From: Berberis thunbergii
Lineage: Eukaryota; Streptophyta; Magnoliopsida; Ranunculales; Berberidaceae
NCBI GenBank assembly: GCA_003290165.1
Contig: QNQO01006258.1
Span: 62,001-126,000 of the forward strand
Length of the DNA stretch: 64,000 bases
Reading direction: 5' to 3'
The notes under the pieces were generated by a model. The model worked only from the letters and a program-made list of their open reading frames with translations. It did not search any database and had not been told where the DNA came from. Position numbers and translations under genes: made by a program. Positions 42,209 to 54,900 of this stretch are shown in pieces. Position 1 is the first letter of the stretch; each line of letters opens with the position of its first letter.

Positions 42209-43079
42209 CATGTTCTTGTCAAACCTACCCTTATACCAACATCAACACCGATCTACTTTGATTTCACCACCTTCTCCAATGACCAGAGTTGATGTTACTG
42301 GCAGTCGAAGGAGGGGGTTTCTTTTCATTTTCCGCCACTGGCTAAGCCACCAAAGGTCTCACCCTTCTTCTCTTGGGTAAATAATCGCCGTCTTTCCCCA
42401 AGACCACCACCACAAACCCACGAAGGTATCCCGTTGAAAGTAAGACTTAAGAGTAGAGATGAAAAAGTGAGAAATGGCGACAGAGACACTACAACAATTA
42501 AGGCATTTTTCAAGAAAAAATGTCCTTGACAAAACTCAAAATTTTGTTGAAAACTACTTTTAACACGGAAAAAAATTCGTTAGCGGGTTCCTGGAGGCAT
42601 CCCCGTAGCTAAAGGTATTTGCCAAGGAATTACAGTTTTTGTTGGTAAAAGGGATGCTAAGTCAAGAAAATATTTTGTTGGTAATATTGACAACTACCAA
42701 GGAAATTCGTTGGTAAAAATCAAATATCATTACCAACAAATTGTTTGTTGCAAGAACTATTTTATTTACCTACAAAATTTTTCTCGAAAAATCTTAAAAT
42801 CATCAAGGAAAGTTGTCGTTGGCAAAGGTAACAACCTTTATCAAAGAACTTTTTCGTTGGTAAAAATGCATGAATATCAACGAAAGTTGTCATCGGTATT
42901 ACCAATTACCAAGGAAATTATTTTCAATAAAAAAAATTATATATTAAAGTTGTCTAAGAGACATCCTAATCTAGGTCCCAAACTCTAAGGACACCACCCA
43001 CTACCTCTTAAACTCTAAGGACACCACTCTTGATGATAAGACCCCACTATGAAATTCCATATATAATATATTTATTTTT

Positions 43080-43150
43080 AGGCTCAATGAGAATCAAACT
43101 CCTGACCTATAGTAAAATCTGTTGCAATATTTACCAATTGAGTAATTTGA
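43080..43150 (-). repeat. tRNA-like fragment inside CACTA copy 2
   Basis: Counterpart of 9232-9290. On the minus strand: ACTCAATTGGTAAATATTG (box A region) and GGAGTTTGATTCTCATTG (box B region). Both boxes carry changes relative to copy 1. Confidence 0.5.
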
Positions 43151-44597
43151 ATAATTGTGTTTTATGAAGCAACTTTATAGCTTATTAAATCAAATTACTC
43201 ATTTTTTGCAATAAAAAAATCATTGCTACGTATATAATAGAGACCAATATATAATATCCCGTCACAATAAATTAGAACTAAATATTTTCACGATTATAAG
43301 ATTTATGTTAAATATCTACCACTTTTAGCAATGAAATTTTTTTCACAATTAGCAACAAAATAGTAATAGCATTTCAATGTTATATGTTATTGAAATTTGT
43401 TATATCCCCAATGAAATAAAATTAAATTGTTGTAAATAATAAAATGAGCCTTAATAAGAAAAAAGTTCATGAAAATTTTATCAATATTTAGCAACGAAAT
43501 AAATTGTTACCATTAATATTATAATTAACAGTAAAATAATGTTGTATTGTTAAATAAATTTTATTTGATTTTTCAGATGAAATAATATCAATGCTACTAA
43601 TAAAAATTTTCAACGAATTGATATTTTTCCACTATAAAGAAGCTAGGAGCTTTAAATATTAAAAAAAAATCATGAAAAAAATTCATTATAAGTACCCAAA
43701 TAAATCATTGCAATAACGTGGTAAATAACTATAGAAAATTTAGTTTCATTGTTGAAGAGACACAAACAAGTGTTATAGTGCATTTACTAAGAAAATGTTT
43801 GTCAATAATATTAATATTTATTAGCAATAACATAATTTATTGTAAATGATGTCATTATAACTAAAAAACTAAAATTTCGTTGAAATAAAAATATTTTGTT
43901 GCTAAATAATGTTGGTGGGAAATTGGTTTTGGAATGAATATTTTTCGCCACCTCTTTACAAAGAAAAGTTGCCAACAAAATAGATTTTGTTACAAAAAGT
44001 GACAACTCTATGGTTTTTTCAATGAAATTTATTTTTGTTAGAAATAGTAACATATTAACAAGGAAAATAAAATTTGTTAGTAAATAAAACATTTTTTGTA
44101 GTGAGTATACTAATTTCCAACAAAATAATGACTTGTCGCTATAAAATAGTTAGTGAACTTTAATGAGAAACAAATTTTCATGAAAATAATTATCAGGTTT
44201 TACCTAGAAAACAATTTGTTACAAACAATGTTATAATTACCAACAAAATCTTATTTTATAGCTACAAAGATTTCATTAAAAAAGATATTGTTTTTAACAA
44301 AATAAAAAATGTTGCCAATAGTGTGACAATTCTCAACGAAATATTACTTTGTCGCTATAAATTAATAAATGTGCTTTAACAAGAAAAAAACCTAATGGAA
44401 AAAATTATCAATAATTATCAACGAACCGAATCATTACTGATAATGTGATTATTGTCTAGGAAAACATATTTCCTTACTAAAGAGGGATGAATAATATTTA
44501 ATATTCGTTAACAAGGAAAGTGATTTGTTGTTAAAATTAGTCTTCTTTAGCAACAAAATATTTCATTCTAGATGATGCCATAATTACCAACAAAATT

Positions 44598-44727
44598 TTG
44601 TTTTGATTTTTTCACGGGTAAAGTCGTCATGTACCCCCGTATTGATTGTAAATCAATTTTTTTATAATTAATAAAGGTCTGGCATTCCAGAGGTGCCCCT
44701 CCCCACTGGAGGTTTAATTAAAAAAAA
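44598..44727 (+). mobile_element. 5'-truncated LINE copy (3' UTR only) inside CACTA copy 2
   Basis: From GGGTAAAGTCGTCATGTACC to CCCCTCCCCACTGGAGGTTT plus an A-rich tail, it matches the last 110 bases of the LINE at 41479-41590. CACTA copy 1 lacks it at the corresponding place, so it inserted after the copies separated. The target duplication is not clear. Confidence 0.88.
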
Positions 44728-45172
44728 GTATTTTGTGGCCATAAAAATAACTTCATTGTTAAATCAATTTGGCAAGAAATTGGGTTTGGAGGGAATGTTT
44801 TCCGCCACCTATTTAACAAGGAATGTTTCCTACAAAATATATTTTGTTGGAAAACAGTAACAAGTTTATGGTTTTTTCAAGGAAATTTTTATTCGTTGTC
44901 AATGCTACAGTATTAACAAGGAAATCAATTTTCGTAGCAATAATTTTGTTGGTAAAAGATAGATTTCTTGTAGTGAGAGAGAAGAATGGAAGACTGTTAC
45001 TTTGCACTGTTTTTCTATTTACAACGGGTCCAACCCGACTATTTCATTTTAAATAATTAGAATTGACCATATCAAACTTATAAGTTTAAAATTCAGATTC
45101 TTTGGAGCAAAATAGTTCGGTTTGGTTTAAATTCGTGGTTTCTCGACTTGTTTGCCCACTCCTACCTACACC

Positions 45173-46710
45173 TTTCCCATCTACCACGTTATTCTACAAT
45201 GAACCTGCATTTCTTGATTGTGCCAATCATTAATTTAGCTCAATTATTGATATTTTGCGCCTCTTTCACTTAGGGTGTGTTTGATTTGAACGAAATTTTA
45301 CTATTGTTGTGTAATATTTAAACAATGAAATAGCATTTCAAGCAACAAGTACTCAAAATTTTATGTGGCAAAATGGTCATTTCGAACAAAATTTTCTAGT
45401 AAGCATTGTATAAGATATGTGAGTAGAACAATACATATTGGTGTATTTGGTCGACTTGTTGGAATTGTGATCGAATTTTAAAGTTTCCACAAAAGCTCCA
45501 TATCTTTATAAAGAAAAGAAGATCTAAAGAGGATAATATGTACATATAAGTATCACTTATCCAAATTTTGGACACCTCCATATTTGCCGAAGGATAGCAC
45601 CATCCAATATTTTTTTTAATGTGCTAAATAACACCATCATTAAAAACAAAAACAAAACACACACACACCACCACCACCTATCTTCTCTCCCTCTTTCCCC
45701 CTTTTCTCATCTCTTCTCCATCACGAACAACACCACCACCTCACCCTGCCACCACGAGCACCCCCCCTCGCCCGCCATCGCCAACCGTATATGTCTCTTC
45801 TCCTTTGTTTCTTTTTTTCTCTCTCTTTCTCTTCTCCTCTCTTCTCAGGAACAACCTCCACCCCTTCGTCGACCGCACGACCCCTCTTAGCCCTCACCAT
45901 TTTTTTTCTTCCTCTTCTTCCCATCTCCACCTCCAATAAGATCCAAGTGAAGTTGAAAATCAACAAAGTTTGCGATTTGAGATCCTTTTCGGTCCTTCCC
46001 CCACAATCAAGGTTCAAATCCATCACTAAAACAATAACTTAACCTCATTTTCTCTATTTTTTTCTTCTTCTCCCTTGAGCGGGTTCCCACTCGTAGGAAC
46101 CTGCTCAAGAGAGGATGAGAAAAAACAGGAGAAGAAAAGGAAATGATGAGAAGAAAAATAAGAAGATAGGAGAAGAAGAGGAACGGATAGAATAAGAACA
46201 AGAACAAGATAGGGAAGAATAAGAAGAATATAGAAGATAAGAGGTGTGGTCGGCCAGCGGCAGGGAGATCGGTAGTAGTGGTGTTCCTGAAAAATAAGAG
46301 AGGGTGAGAGGATGAAGAGAAATAAAAAAAATGAGTTGATATTGGTCATGTCCTTTAGTAGATAGTGGTGACCAATAAAAAGATGGTGGAGTCAAAAAGT
46401 CAAAGCCAATAAAAACAAATGATTTGATATATACCACTAACATTTTTGTCTGCTAGAATATACGAAAAAAATCTAATCAGCTACTCCTAAAATATGCTTA
46501 CCAACAATCGACTTGGTTATTGGAGAGAAGTAAACATATGCCTTTTTCTAGTTATGAACGCTTATAATTGCACCAAAGGAGAACTTAAGCTTAAGCTCGA
46601 ATTTGATCTAAACTACGAGGGACTTGTCTTTTCTCTAGCGGGTTCACAACTATGTAGTGTTTGAGGGTAGGTGATTTGGTGTGTACATGACATGGTTGGA
46701 CTATTGTTAA
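45173..46710. other. Low-complexity and foldback-like stretch, no gene recognised
   Basis: A CCACCA/TCTTCTCC-rich block (45655-45900) and a loosely inverse AGAAGAAAAGGA-rich block (46100-46220), with CTCTTCTCAGGAACAAC (45840) and its approximate inverse GTTCCTGAAAAATAAGAGAG (46280), suggest an old foldback element. The open frames here (45621-46443, both strands) are Ser/Pro/His- or Glu/Lys/Arg-rich by composition and are not convincing genes. Confidence 0.4.
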
Positions 46711-46713
46711 CAA

Positions 46714-47290
46714 GTGTCGGATTACCGATCAGCATTTTACTATGGCTACAATTCAATCAAATTTGCATTTGATATATATCGGCAAAGTCATTCTTCTAGT
46801 GCAACTCCACGTATTAGTACAACAACTCCTGCAATGAACCAAGCTCCCATCATCACAACTCCAAGTACTAGCACTCGAAGTATACCTAATGTGTTAGGAA
46901 GTTGTTGAAAATCGAACCGATTCTAATTTATGCAAACCGTAACCGTACCGAACCGAATCAACTAAATCCGAATTAAAACAAAAAAATGAACCAACCGACT
47001 ATTTTAAACATATTATAAATTAAAATATATATTATTTATTATACACATTCGGTCGGTTCGATTTTGTATATTAAAATCACATAGAAACCGAAAACCAAAC
47101 TGACCACTTCGATTTAAAATTTTTTTTAAATATGAAACCGAACCAATCGGTTCGGTCATTTTAATCGTCCTAGTTGGTTTTTTGTTCAATCCTATAGGAA
47201 GTTGTCAAAGAGTTTTCTTGCAAGTTATGTTGGTTCCTGTCATCATGCTACTTCTGAATTGTGGTTTATTGTGTAATTTAAGATGACATC
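46714..47290 (+). pseudogene. Unrecognised ORF interrupted by a hAT MITE
   Basis: A frame from 46714 ends in a Ser/Thr/Pro-rich stretch (TTTPAMNQAPIITTPSTST, RSIPNVLGSC). The MITE (46903-47194) splits it, and coding potential continues behind the duplicated target as GSCQRVFLQVMLVPVIMLLL. It could be the C-terminus of an old gene, but I recognise no family. Confidence 0.25.
46903..47194. mobile_element. hAT-type MITE, copy b
   Basis: Same family as 31436-31826: shared words ATTCTAATTTATGCAAACCG, TATTTTAAACATATT and AAAATCACATAGAAACCGAA. TAGGAAGT flanks both sides (46895-46902 and 47195-47202), a perfect 8-bp duplication. The left terminus has lost the expected TAGGGC, so this copy is end-damaged. 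Confidence 0.88.
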
Positions 47291-47392
47291 GTGTCAACTA
47301 TGTATTAAGTTTGAGAACTAGTATTTGTATGACTTTGATTGATGATGTTGTAAATAAGTAATCAAATATAATACTCGTTTTGTTTTATTATG

Positions 47393-47393
47393 T

Positions 47394-47421
<28 letters not shown>
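47393..47421. repeat. (TA)n microsatellite
   Basis: About 14 uninterrupted TA units. Confidence 0.92.
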
Positions 47422-47424
<3 letters not shown>

Positions 47425-47669
47425 TTTCATGTTTGGCTATCCATGACTATTTAGACTATTTTCCATGTGCCAATCAAACAACTTAAATGTGAAATCCATT
47501 TGAGCGTTCAGAGAATGGATTCTCAATAAAAATGAAGGTTTTCCTCATAATCCATTATGCGCTATCAAACATATCTTAAGTTTCCTAGCCCTAGACTAAT
47601 TTATTGTCAAAATATTGCAAAAGCGAGAAAAAGGCAAAACAAGCATTTAGCATATAGCTAGTTTTTAAA

Positions 47670-48255
47670 AAAATGGTTATTTTGAATTTGGGATCCATTT
47701 TATTTATCATTATTTATGTTGGGCTCCGTTATGAAAATTATTTCAGTTTGAAATCCAAAATGGCATAGTCAACTCAGTTGACTTCAAAGATTATTTAGTG
47801 TGACAATATTTCCTTTGAAACAAAAGTCAATCTCAACAATATCTTGTGGACTCAAAGAACCTTGAGATCATGTGTTTCGAGGCATTCGTTAGTGGTTACA
47901 ATAAAAACCAAGAAATTCTAGAAATTTTTGTCTCTTTCTCCACTAGTCTCATCCTACCCTCCTCATCAGAAACCTCGATCATCACTGTTCTAGTGCAGAC
48001 GTAGCAAGTTCATTTGCAGTGAGGGTAGGATGAGACCAGTGGAGATGAAAGAGACAATTTCAGATTTTTTTGGTTTTGTGGCTATTTACTATTGACTTGA
48101 AACACATTGTGATCTCAAAGGTTATATAAGTCCATTGTTACGCTAAATAATCTTTGACCGCAAACTGAAATAGTTTTTCAAAACGGACCCGAAATCGATT
48201 ATGATATATCAAATAGACCCAAAATCAAAATAACCTTTTTTAAAATGACATTTGT
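47670..48255. repeat. Foldback element with long inverted arms
   Basis: The left arm (GGTTATTTTGAATTTGGG, TCAAAGATTATTTAGTGTGA, GTCTCATCCTACCCTC) is repeated in inverse at the right side (GAGGGTAGGATGAGAC, CTAAATAATCTTTGA, AAATAACC). The arms are about 270 bp and there is a small centre around 47965-48010. It is probably a MULE-type or other foldback MITE. Termini are blurred by A/T runs and no target duplication could be fixed. Confidence 0.75.
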
Positions 48256-48990
48256 TAATTTTTTTGTTGTGAAATTTGTTTGCTTAGCGAAAAACGTATG
48301 GCAATGATAAAACTCGTGTACATCCAAATACATCTCCAAAACTTTTTGGGTTATTTATCAAGCCCTTTTGACCCACTCATTGAACCAGCAGGACCTAACA
48401 CTCTCACAGCGGTAGAGTTCACAATGATGGGCGTTGCGAGGGAAACTCTTTCACATAATCTGATCCTGTGAAATCTGATCCTGTGAATATTGCATATACA
48501 TGGATCAATAACCATCATCTTTGTGAGCAGATCACACCATTCACTGTAAACCAGAGACCTTCCAAAAGAAATGAGGTGCGCTCAATCATTATGAACATTC
48601 CTAGTTCCTTCAAGAAAATAACATAGGTTCAACCCCTATTCCAGGAAGATGTGCCATTTAAGTAATCGGGGAACAATGAAATAACTTGCACAAAGCAAAG
48701 ACCTGTTTCTGACACTTGGATGGTAACAAAAGTTAGGTGTTTATCGATGCAAAATATCTAGTTAAATGCTTTGTAATACTCGTTAACAGAAGAGAACAAT
48801 ATCGGATGTCTGGTATTGTGTACCAGAACTAAACATACAAATGCAATTAGTTCGGGGAAAGTCCTGCAATGTCAAAGGCAGTAGATTATAATGAAGCCAT
48901 TTAGAGAGGGTGCTTTCTACCATTACAAAATTTAATTTAAGAGAGGATGAAAGCATAAACTACTCATACCTAAAAATACGAAAAGGAGAA
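48256..48990. other. Region downstream of the mS34 gene
   Basis: Holds the likely 3' UTR and terminator region of the minus-strand mS34 gene. The short plus-strand frame at 48280-48471 has no recognised motif. No transposon ends seen. Confidence 0.4.
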
Positions 48991-51900
48991 TTAAGCTGCT
49001 TCAATTTCTGGTATTTTTTGAACTGCCGGCTTTTCTGTGCCTTCTACTTTTATCGTGTTTGGAATGTATCTCCAACAGCGCTTGTGCACACCACTAATCT
49101 TTTTTGGAGCATCTGCAGCTGGTGAACCTGCATGATATACATAATCATTAACTCAGCATTCACAGGGAGAAGATAAAACATAAAAAAGCAAATAGACTGC
49201 GTCCAAGGTATAACACAGGTTGGACTATTACGATGACAAAAGAACGATTAATTTTCGTTTCTATTTCCCAACAATAATTTAAGATACAAAACCTTGGCTG
49301 ATATCAAGATGGGAATCCCATCCACTCAACTTATCTATCTTATAATTCACATAGGTGTTTTACTATTCACAAACACTGTAGACAGCATGTCCTACATGGC
49401 AGTGTTTGTCTCATGGCCAAACTTAAGTGAAATATTCAATAACCCGGCGCTTCCTCTCTCTCCAGTCTCCACAAGGTTCTCTTTACCAAAATGCCATCTT
49501 CTCCAATTCTCTCTAGCGTTAAAAAAACAAAGAAGATTGCAATAGAAAGACTTGCAAAATCAGCAGAACTTCTCAAATTCCCAATTCGACTCAAATCTCA
49601 GTGCAACTCCTCCTTTTCCCCCAAGTAAATCTGCAATTTGTTGCGCATTCGATCTGCAATGCACCAAATCGTATTTTAGAGATGAAGTCTGATTTAATGC
49701 CTCTCTTCAGACTTCCTCAACAAACCCCTTTCAACAAGGAATCATAAATAAAATACCAAATCCAAACATTTTGAAACCCCAACTTCGATGGAACTCACTC
49801 TACAGATCTTTGAAGTAAAGATGCAACTTTGATGAAACTCTCTTCAACAATGAATCGTAACGACTGGTCCAAATCACTTTCAATCATCTCTTCAATCAGA
49901 CTTCATCTCTTCTATTTGTGCAAGAAATCAAGTCTTCAATCAACTCTTCTATTTGCGCAGGAAATCAGCTTAATCATCCATATCAGGTTGTGGTGATGAA
50001 GAGATCAGCTGGGATTTCTTCTATTCTTCAAACAGAAACAGGGAAGAAGAACCCATCACCCAACATCATCAAAACCCTTCTTCTCTCACACACCCTGTGT
50101 TGATGCTTTGCGAGGGTATGCCCAAAACCAATATTTGAAACCCATTTGATGAAACCCAAGCCCAATGGATGATCCATGGGTTAATAGAACTTGGGTTTAG
50201 AAAATCTCTTAATTAATAAAATGCAGTAATTTATTATTATTGTATTATAGTTCTTTTTAAGAATTTTTTTAATGACCCAATTTTACGTTTAAGTTTGCAG
50301 GTTTGCTTCTAAAGATGTCGTGTACAATCTGTGCTAGTGACATGACCCAATTTTTTATAAAGCTTAAATGTCAAACTAAGTATCATTGAATTACATTACT
50401 ATCATTGGAATACATTACTAAAGATATTTCCAATGATCAATACAAGTGCTATAAATTTTAAATAAATGAGAAGTCCGATCATACAAAGAAAAAAAATGAG
50501 ACGGAAATCTTAATGCACATTTAAACAAAAACCCTGATCTTCATGTTTTAGCGAATTTAAAGTTTGAGAGCAACGTATTCTCGGCATTGGCAATTTTTTC
50601 CCCCAACTGATTCAAATTTTGACCAAGTCCAACCCTAAAGTTACCTTAGAATAGGCGTGTACTCCAAAACTGATTGAGGGCGAAAGTGAGGATGGTGGCA
50701 AGGGTGTTCAATACATGCTATTTAGCAAAAAAAAAAATGCATGTGGAGTGCCAACGGCACAGGGTATTATGTACAAAAGACATACACAGGTATACGAGGG
50801 ATACAGATAGCTCTAGCATAGTGCTTCCTCAAAGTTCAATACCATCTGTGATCGATAGGAGAAAGAGACATAAACAATGGTAGTCCAAAATATAGTATCA
50901 CATAACGCCGCCACCACTATGCCTTGCTAACTGACCAACAACAAACAACCACCATCCGCTATGACCACTACCAATCCACCAGTGCCAGCTACTCCAAGGA
51001 ATCACTAGATAATTATACCATCCCCTAACCCCTAATGCTACAACCCCACTTGGTACATCTCTGCCATCATCACCAAAACCACACCACATCTTGATACCAC
51101 CAGATGAGGAGTCATGTGTATTTGACTCATTTTCATGTCATTATTTAACACCTTTCCCATTTAAGGTCAAATTTCATTGGATAATCAAGGATGATTACAA
51201 TGAATCCCAAAGTGCCACATGATGAATCACCTTCCAAAAACAAAGACATCTGAGTTACGCATTAGATATTGGTAAACACAGATATATGTAACATTTGAGT
51301 TAGAGAGTTTTGCATTGTTTATGTAATTTATCATTAGTGGGAATCAAATACGTCCAGATAAGAAAAATCGAGAGCTTAGATTGTGTTTGAAATGGGGGGA
51401 GAGAATAGGGAAAAGAGTGAGCACACTTGTTAATTCGGTTTGCCGGTAAAACCATACACAGCCTAAGCATCACTTTCTAGAGAGTAATCATTCAATGTGA
51501 ATGATTATCACATAAAAATGATTTGTCAACAGGCTATGATGCTTTGTTTGGTTTTAACGAAACAATTCTAGGGAAGAGAAATAATAGATACTAGGAAAAG
51601 AAAGTAAGAGGAGAAAAGTTGACCACTTGAGCTTTAAGTTAAGCATGTTTTTTTAGCTTTCAAGGGAAAGTATTCCTCGTCCCACAAATACTCCATCCTC
51701 CCCTTTCCCTCGTTGTTCCCTTTTTGACAATTTTTTCAGGATTTTTCTTTAGACCCAAACACAGCCATAGACACTTTCCATGACAACATTTTTCCAATTA
51801 CTCAAATGTTTTTTTGTAATCAATCAAACAGCAAGTATTATAATAGTAATCAGCGATATATTGACAATCAAAGAGAACAAGTCACTGAGAAGGTCACAGT

Positions 51901-54900
51901 TAAGGAAAACTCACACAAGCAACTACCACAAAAGCTATTACAAAGTAAACACCCTTTCCCAGCCAAACATGCACACATGGAATTCTAACCCCTCTGTGAC
52001 TTCCCACACAATTTTTTTCTTATAAAAAACAAACGGACTACAATGGCAATATTCCTGTCATAAAAGCCAATAGCAAAAGAAGTAGTTTTACTCAAAAGAA
52101 AAGTGACAAAGCAGTAAAGTAGAAGCTGTGATTTACAGTATTCTCCAGATTGTAGAACTCCCAACTCCATATGCTAAAATGGGAGGATCCAGTGACATAA
52201 CCTAAAACCTCTTCCATAGCATAAATGTTACTTTCCTTAATGCTATTCAATAATCATATTGAGCATAAAGAGATGATTACCTCAAGATTTTCCAGTTCCT
52301 TAATAAATACTGCATGTATGCCTGGAGCAACATCAACTCTCTCAAGCGCTCTTCACTATCCTAAAGCTAACCTGATGCTATGTTGTAGTAAATTCACCTG
52401 AATGTGAAAACCCCAAGCTATAAAAGATTACTGTATTGAAAAACTATCCTGATTCTGCAGCTCCTTAGTCTAATTTTGAGTGTGTGCAAACATCTAACGC
52501 ATTCCTCATTTTAGCAACCAAATTACCCAAAAAAAACAGAAGGCGGGGGGGGGGGGGGGGGGGCACAGTCATGAAAGTTTCCCAGTCAAACAAAAACAAA
52601 CTGAGTTCCTTTAAAGACCCAAATGTGAACAACACATTTACTACAGGAATCCCATAAGATCAGCCCTCATGATCCAATCTATAGAAAGCAACGTATCTTG
52701 GAAACCCTGATTATTAATTACACAAATAAATCACTTTTCTGTATACTCCTGGAATTTCACACAATTCAAATTAGTATTTATGCAATTATGTTTTGAGATC
52801 GGCGATGGAGTTCTTAGGCGTAGTGGGCCTTCCACTTTTCAACATTTTCATCTAGGACCATCTACTATAAAATATCAATGTTATTTAATTGATGATTAAT
52901 CAGTTATTAATCCCCAATTAATCTCTTTTCGCTATTGGAGCGTTACGATTTTTAAAATAATCGTTTGAAACTGCCAATAATCGGCAAGAATCGACGATTT
53001 CTCACTGAGTTACCGATTAATCACTTTCAAAACTCACTAATTAATCAGTAGGCAATGTCTAAAAAAGAGGAAATTTTATGTTTTTAAGAGAATTTATATA
53101 AAATAAATATAAGATAAAAGAGAAAAAAAAAAAAAACGGCGAAAGGAAAATAAGCAAAACTAAAGAATATGGAAAGCCTCATCTTTATCTGACATTGAAT
53201 TTTTCATTTTCTTATAAATTGCCTTAAACTGTGGCACATGAAGTTTAAGACTTCAATATTCATTAGTTTCATTTTTTCTTATAGTAAACATTTAACTTTC
53301 AAAAGCACACATAAAATATGTTTATTAAATACGGGCCGATTAATTCCGATTAAACTCATAACACTCTAGAACCGATTAAAGACTTAACTACATAGTAGAC
53401 TATAGAGTGTGTTTCCTCTTGTTACTATGTGAGACATATCCTTGAGTGGGATATTATCACGAAGTTGAAAGTACGGTGATTATTCATAAGTTTATAATCA
53501 CTTGTCGCAAACTTCCCAGGTTAAATGGTCAGACTCAGAATACTAGTTATCGAGTACGTAGTAGAGCAAAGACACTTTTGATTACGAATTTTCCTAATCA
53601 AAAGAACTTTTATATCCATCAAACAACTGCAAATATATAGCAATGAAATGAAGAAATTTAATGGGAGTGTGAAAGTCCCTTAAAAAACAAACAAAACAAG
53701 AAAACATCAACAAAAAATAAACAATTTTCCCACCCTACCACATTGCTAACAAAGAACCCCAACAAAACATACAATCGTAGAAAGGGCAATTATTCAAAAT
53801 CCCCCAATGCCACACCAAACCTCTAATGTTGATCACCAACTAAGATATTGATTTGTATTTATCATGAAAAATGTGGTGATTGTGCTCTCTCCAAATTGAT
53901 GCAATCGTTGCGAATAAAAGTCTATCCGATAACATTTTCCTTTGGGGGGAAAGAAACTTGGTAGATGAGCAATCCATTCGGATAATGAAGTGGACATTGG
54001 TAATGAACCACCCGCATCATGAGAGATAGAAGCCCTAAAGACAGCTGGAAAAACAACAGTTGAAGAGAACGTGATCAACGGATTCTCGGTCTACAAGACA
54101 AAGGCAACATCTATTTGGACAATTAGACCACTTCTAGCCAAGTTGCCACTATTAGAATTCTCCCATGTGTGATTGTCCACTACAAGTTAATCCGCGATGG
54201 AAAATCAAAGTTGAGCCCCATTCTCATTAATTAAAGGGATGGAGAGATGTGCTACAAGATTCCTGTAACAACTTTGTACAGGGAAAAAAAGGCTTGTTTT
54301 GTGATAGCCATTCATCGTTGCTCTCGCAAAGCAAATGGCGTTGAAGCAAAGTTAATAAGGCAACCACACAATCAATTTCTCAATCAAAAGAACTTCCACT
54401 TTCTAACATGTTTTAAAGACCTTAGCAGACGCATTTGACTTAGAAAAGGCATTCAAGGAAGCTCAAAACTTATGCCCTTTAAACTCTGAGAACTTCTAAC
54501 ATCTATATCACATGGTTTGAAGCCTTGCAACTTCTAATTGGAATCCATAGTCTTTAACAATGTTCTAAAAATCGGCCTAGGCGTTAGAAAAATGCCCAGA
54601 TTAATGACTGGGCGGGTTCTGGATGGTTCTGGACTGTCTAGACGGGTCTGGGCGGTCTAGTTGAGTTTTTTTTTTTTTAATAAGGTTGATCGTGTTCTTA
54701 TTTTATTTTTTTCCTCTTTTTTGAAAATAAACAATTTAATTGTTTTTATTCAGTATATGTCTGAATGTAGCGAATGCTTATTACTAAATGGAATTCTCGA
54801 CGGATCTGTCGGTACCAATTTTAGTAATGTAGATTTTATCAAATATAATTGGGGTTATTCATGCAATTTGAAGAAAAATAAAATAGTAGGTTTGGATATT

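Larger units (their letters stand above)
42487..44975. mobile_element. CACTA non-autonomous element, copy 2
   Basis: Begins CACTACAACAATTAAGG and ends TTTCTTGTAGTG, flanked by AGA on both sides (42484-42486 and 44976-44978). It is the reverse-oriented counterpart of copy 1 (7511-9891) over almost its whole length, as shown by shared words such as GGTTCCTGGAGGCATCCCC and GACACCACTCTTGATGAT-type strings. It is longer because of a LINE 3' scrap (44598-44727). It inserted upstream of the serpin fragment within hAT element 2. Confidence 0.93.
34668..45164. mobile_element. hAT-type element 2 (serpin exon inside), enlarged by a LINE and CACTA copy 2
   Basis: The left end TAAGGGTGGGCACAATCC and the following CCAAATTTTGAGGAACGTAA match the left end of hAT element 3 (59953). 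The right end GTTTGCCCACTCCTA matches the right end of element 3. Flanks CCTACACT (34660-34667) and CCTACACC (45165-45172) agree in 7 of 8 bases. Without the LINE and CACTA copy 2 the element is only about 1.35 kb and consists of the ends plus a serpin exon. It has no transposase. The 10-kb span is thus a small gene-carrying hAT element opened by later insertions. Confidence 0.8.

Noticed and set aside
45621..46443. Long overlapping frames on both strands
   Set aside because: They result from pyrimidine- or purine-rich low-complexity DNA (His/Pro/Ser or Glu/Lys/Arg runs) with no domain.
49440..49545. Possible alternative first exon (minus ATGGCATTTTG with GTAAAG) for the mS34 last exon
   Set aside because: Exons at 55814-56228 join exon 3 in frame and restore the full mS34 protein, so a separate start here is unnecessary.
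52270..52350. Minus-strand exon-like stretch (ALERVDVAPGIHAVFIKELE) followed by a GTAATC donor
   Set aside because: Stops lie directly upstream in the same frame, no acceptor fits well and no family was recognised. It lies within mS34 intron 2 and is too weak to list as a gene piece.
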